In this document: positions 5,932 through 6,896 of the stretch, piece after piece
Position numbering within the stretch: the stretch's first letter is position 1
Layout: each line of letters begins with the position of its first letter
Source: Legionellales bacterium UBA5158
Lineage (GTDB): Bacteria; Pseudomonadota; Gammaproteobacteria; DSM-16500
Length of the DNA: 6,896 bases
Assembly: GCA_002413665.1 (NCBI GenBank)
Contig: DHXK01000082.1
Span: 3,589 to 10,484, forward strand
Reading direction: 5' to 3'
Program-made: the position numbers and the translations under genes
The notes under the pieces: model-generated
Database searches by the model: none
What the model was told of the DNA's origin: nothing
What the model saw: the letters and a program-made list of their open reading frames with translations, nothing else

Positions 5932-6720
5932 ATGAAAATTAATATAACGGGAAAAAATCTCAAATCAATACATGCAAATGTATCCATGGAATTGATAGAT
6001 GAAATAACTGAGTTTCATAATAAAGGCAATATCATTCTTGATAAAAATTTCGCAGGACAAATTCAGCCTCATACCTTATCTCTGGATCAATTGTTTTCAC
6101 TAGAGCGCAGTGATTATGAAATATCTCCGTTTTATGCTGAAGCAATAGACTGTGAAAGTAAGGTGGATGTTGAAATATGTCGTAACAGATCTGCAAGTTC
6201 TTTCTCCGAGGAAAAAATATTATTTTCGACTCTTAAAACCTTATTAAAAAATGCATTTGCGATGCGTGATGATACCAGTAGACCTTATCCTTCAGGAGGT
6301 GCTTTGTACCCAATTGAAGTTATTTGCGCAATTTATTCCGATAGAATTATCGATTCTCCTGAAAGTGGATTTTATCATTATCGTCCGATGCTGGGTCTGT
6401 TGCAGCCAATTAAAAAAGCAGCTGCGTCAGATATGCGTCATGTCATTTATAAAATGGAAACCAAAGAAGTAAGCGCACCTAATTTTACATTGTTATATGT
6501 CATTGTGATGGGGAAAATGCTCGTTAAATACAGCTATCGTGGATATCGCTATGCGTTGTTAGAGGCAGGATCAATGTTTCATCAAGCAGATTTAGTAGGC
6601 AAAGCGCTGTGTTTAAATAACAAATTATATTCTGCCTTTAACGATCATGAGCTCACATGTTTCATGCAATTAAATCGCAGAAGTTTTTTACCTTTAGTCG
6701 CGCAGTCATTTGGAATTTAA
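5932..6720 (+). CDS. mcbC: McbC/SagB-type FMN-dependent azoline dehydrogenase
   Basis: A 262-residue nitroreductase-fold flavoenzyme that oxidises thiazolines and oxazolines, made by the cyclodehydratase, to aromatic azoles. Visible motifs are NRSASSFSEE (85-94) for FMN contact, RPYPSGGALYPIEV (117-130) and the FYHYRP strand. KYSYRGYRYALLEAGSMF carries Lys199-Tyr200, matching the catalytic Lys-Tyr pair of McbC (K201-Y202 in E. coli). The end, RSFLPLVAQSFG, matches McbC as well, and overall length is near the 272 of McbC. Several in-frame starts exist. The ATG at 5932 has GGA six bases upstream; the ATG at 5929 overlaps the previous TAA (TAATG). A start at 5902 would lie inside the mcbB-like gene and adds residues that look unrelated to the family. 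Either 5929 or 5932 means termination-reinitiation coupling. Confidence 0.93.
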   Translation: MKINITGKNLKSIHANVSMELIDEITEFHNKGNIILDKNFAGQIQPHTLSLDQLFSLERSDYEISPFYAEAIDCESKVDVEICRNRSASSFSEEKILFSTLKTLLKNAFAMRDDTSRPYPSGGALYPIEVICAIYSDRIIDSPESGFYHYRPMLGLLQPIKKAAASDMRHVIYKMETKEVSAPNFTLLYVIVMGKMLVKYSYRGYRYALLEAGSMFHQADLVGKALCLNNKLYSAFNDHELTCFMQLNRRSFLPLVAQSFGI

Positions 6721-6723
6721 AAA

Positions 6724-6896
6724 ATGCACGTAATGCATGAGCAAGTATTTGGATTGTATCCGCATAAATATATGCAATTTCGTTCTTCAATTACGAAAAT
6801 GCCAAGCATATTAAATATTTCCGGAGACAGTGTGGATGGCAATAGTTCTGGATATGCAGAAACTTCAATTTTAGGCGGGCTTGGCGAGTATATTGA
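6724..6896 (+). CDS. mcbD: McbD-like YcaO cyclodehydratase (5' end, cut by window edge)
   Basis: The frame is open from ATG 6724 to the right edge (57 full codons). YcaO proteins of this class use ATP to activate the peptide amide so that Cys, Ser and Thr side chains cyclise to azolines. The visible part begins MHVMHEQVFGLYPHKYMQF and reaches GNSSGYAETSILGGLGEYIE, the first YcaO block. There A-x-T then G-x-x-GEY-x-E corresponds to AGETLKSIQGAIGEYFE of E. coli McbD, as remembered; its glutamates contribute to ATP/Mg binding. Microcin McbD is 396 residues, so about 85 percent is missing here. GGA at 6712-6714 lies nine bases before the ATG; a second ATG at 6733 is also possible. It starts three bases after the mcbC-like stop. 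Position and order give strong support even though the fragment is short. Confidence 0.85.
   Translation, partial: MHVMHEQVFGLYPHKYMQFRSSITKMPSILNISGDSVDGNSSGYAETSILGGLGEYI

Noticed and set aside
6718..6726. mcbC and mcbD are in the same frame, separated only by TAA AAA, suggesting a readthrough fusion
   Set aside because: Separate McbC and McbD proteins are normal, mcbD has its own ATG with a plausible GGA upstream, and no readthrough signal is evident.
1..6896. tRNA or rRNA genes, CRISPR arrays, insertion sequences
   Set aside because: I saw no repeat-spacer pattern, transposase-like frame, terminal inverted repeats or RNA-gene signatures; no computational scan was possible.

Overview
The window reads as chromosome of a moderately AT-rich gammaproteobacterium. 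Its MetN and TrmB proteins are close to the Escherichia coli versions as I remember them. A cysteine-rich lipoprotein, a small outer-membrane barrel and a very acidic, disordered protein would suit Legionellales or Coxiellaceae-type organisms. That placement is inference and uncertain at family level.

Left part (1-4646) is housekeeping and envelope genes. The 5' half of metN (D-methionine importer ATPase) lies on the minus strand and runs off the left edge. Divergent from it is pncB (nicotinate phosphoribosyltransferase, NAD salvage). A possible weak terminator and an extended -10 promoter then lead into a close-packed set of three genes: an acidic glutamate-rich protein of unknown function, trmB (tRNA m7G46 methyltransferase), and a 12-plus-1-cysteine lipoprotein. 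A separate gene for a secreted beta-barrel protein follows and ends at a strong intrinsic terminator (4624-4646).

Right part (about 4647-6896) is a RiPP biosynthetic cluster of the microcin B17 (thiazole/oxazole-modified microcin, TOMM) type. A short gene at 4887-5045 encodes a 52-residue precursor. It is followed by mcbB-like (E1-like, zinc-binding partner protein), mcbC-like (FMN azoline dehydrogenase) and the start of mcbD-like (YcaO cyclodehydratase), in the same order as mcbABCD of E. coli. The genes are tightly packed (26, 2 and 3 bases apart) with no terminator between them. The right edge cuts off most of mcbD and any export, immunity or protease genes.

The most interesting item is the precursor. 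Its leader and processing region look like McbA: an FG-x-x-[LI] leader motif and a PLGVG[IF]G junction. The core is not the glycine-rich gyrase-poison core of microcin B17. It is a solid run of five cysteines flanked by serines, more like streptolysin S. The cluster thus joins an McbBCD-type synthetase to a contiguous poly-azole core, so the product is probably a different molecule with a different target. The cluster is also visibly richer in A+T than the housekeeping genes, which fits acquisition by transfer.
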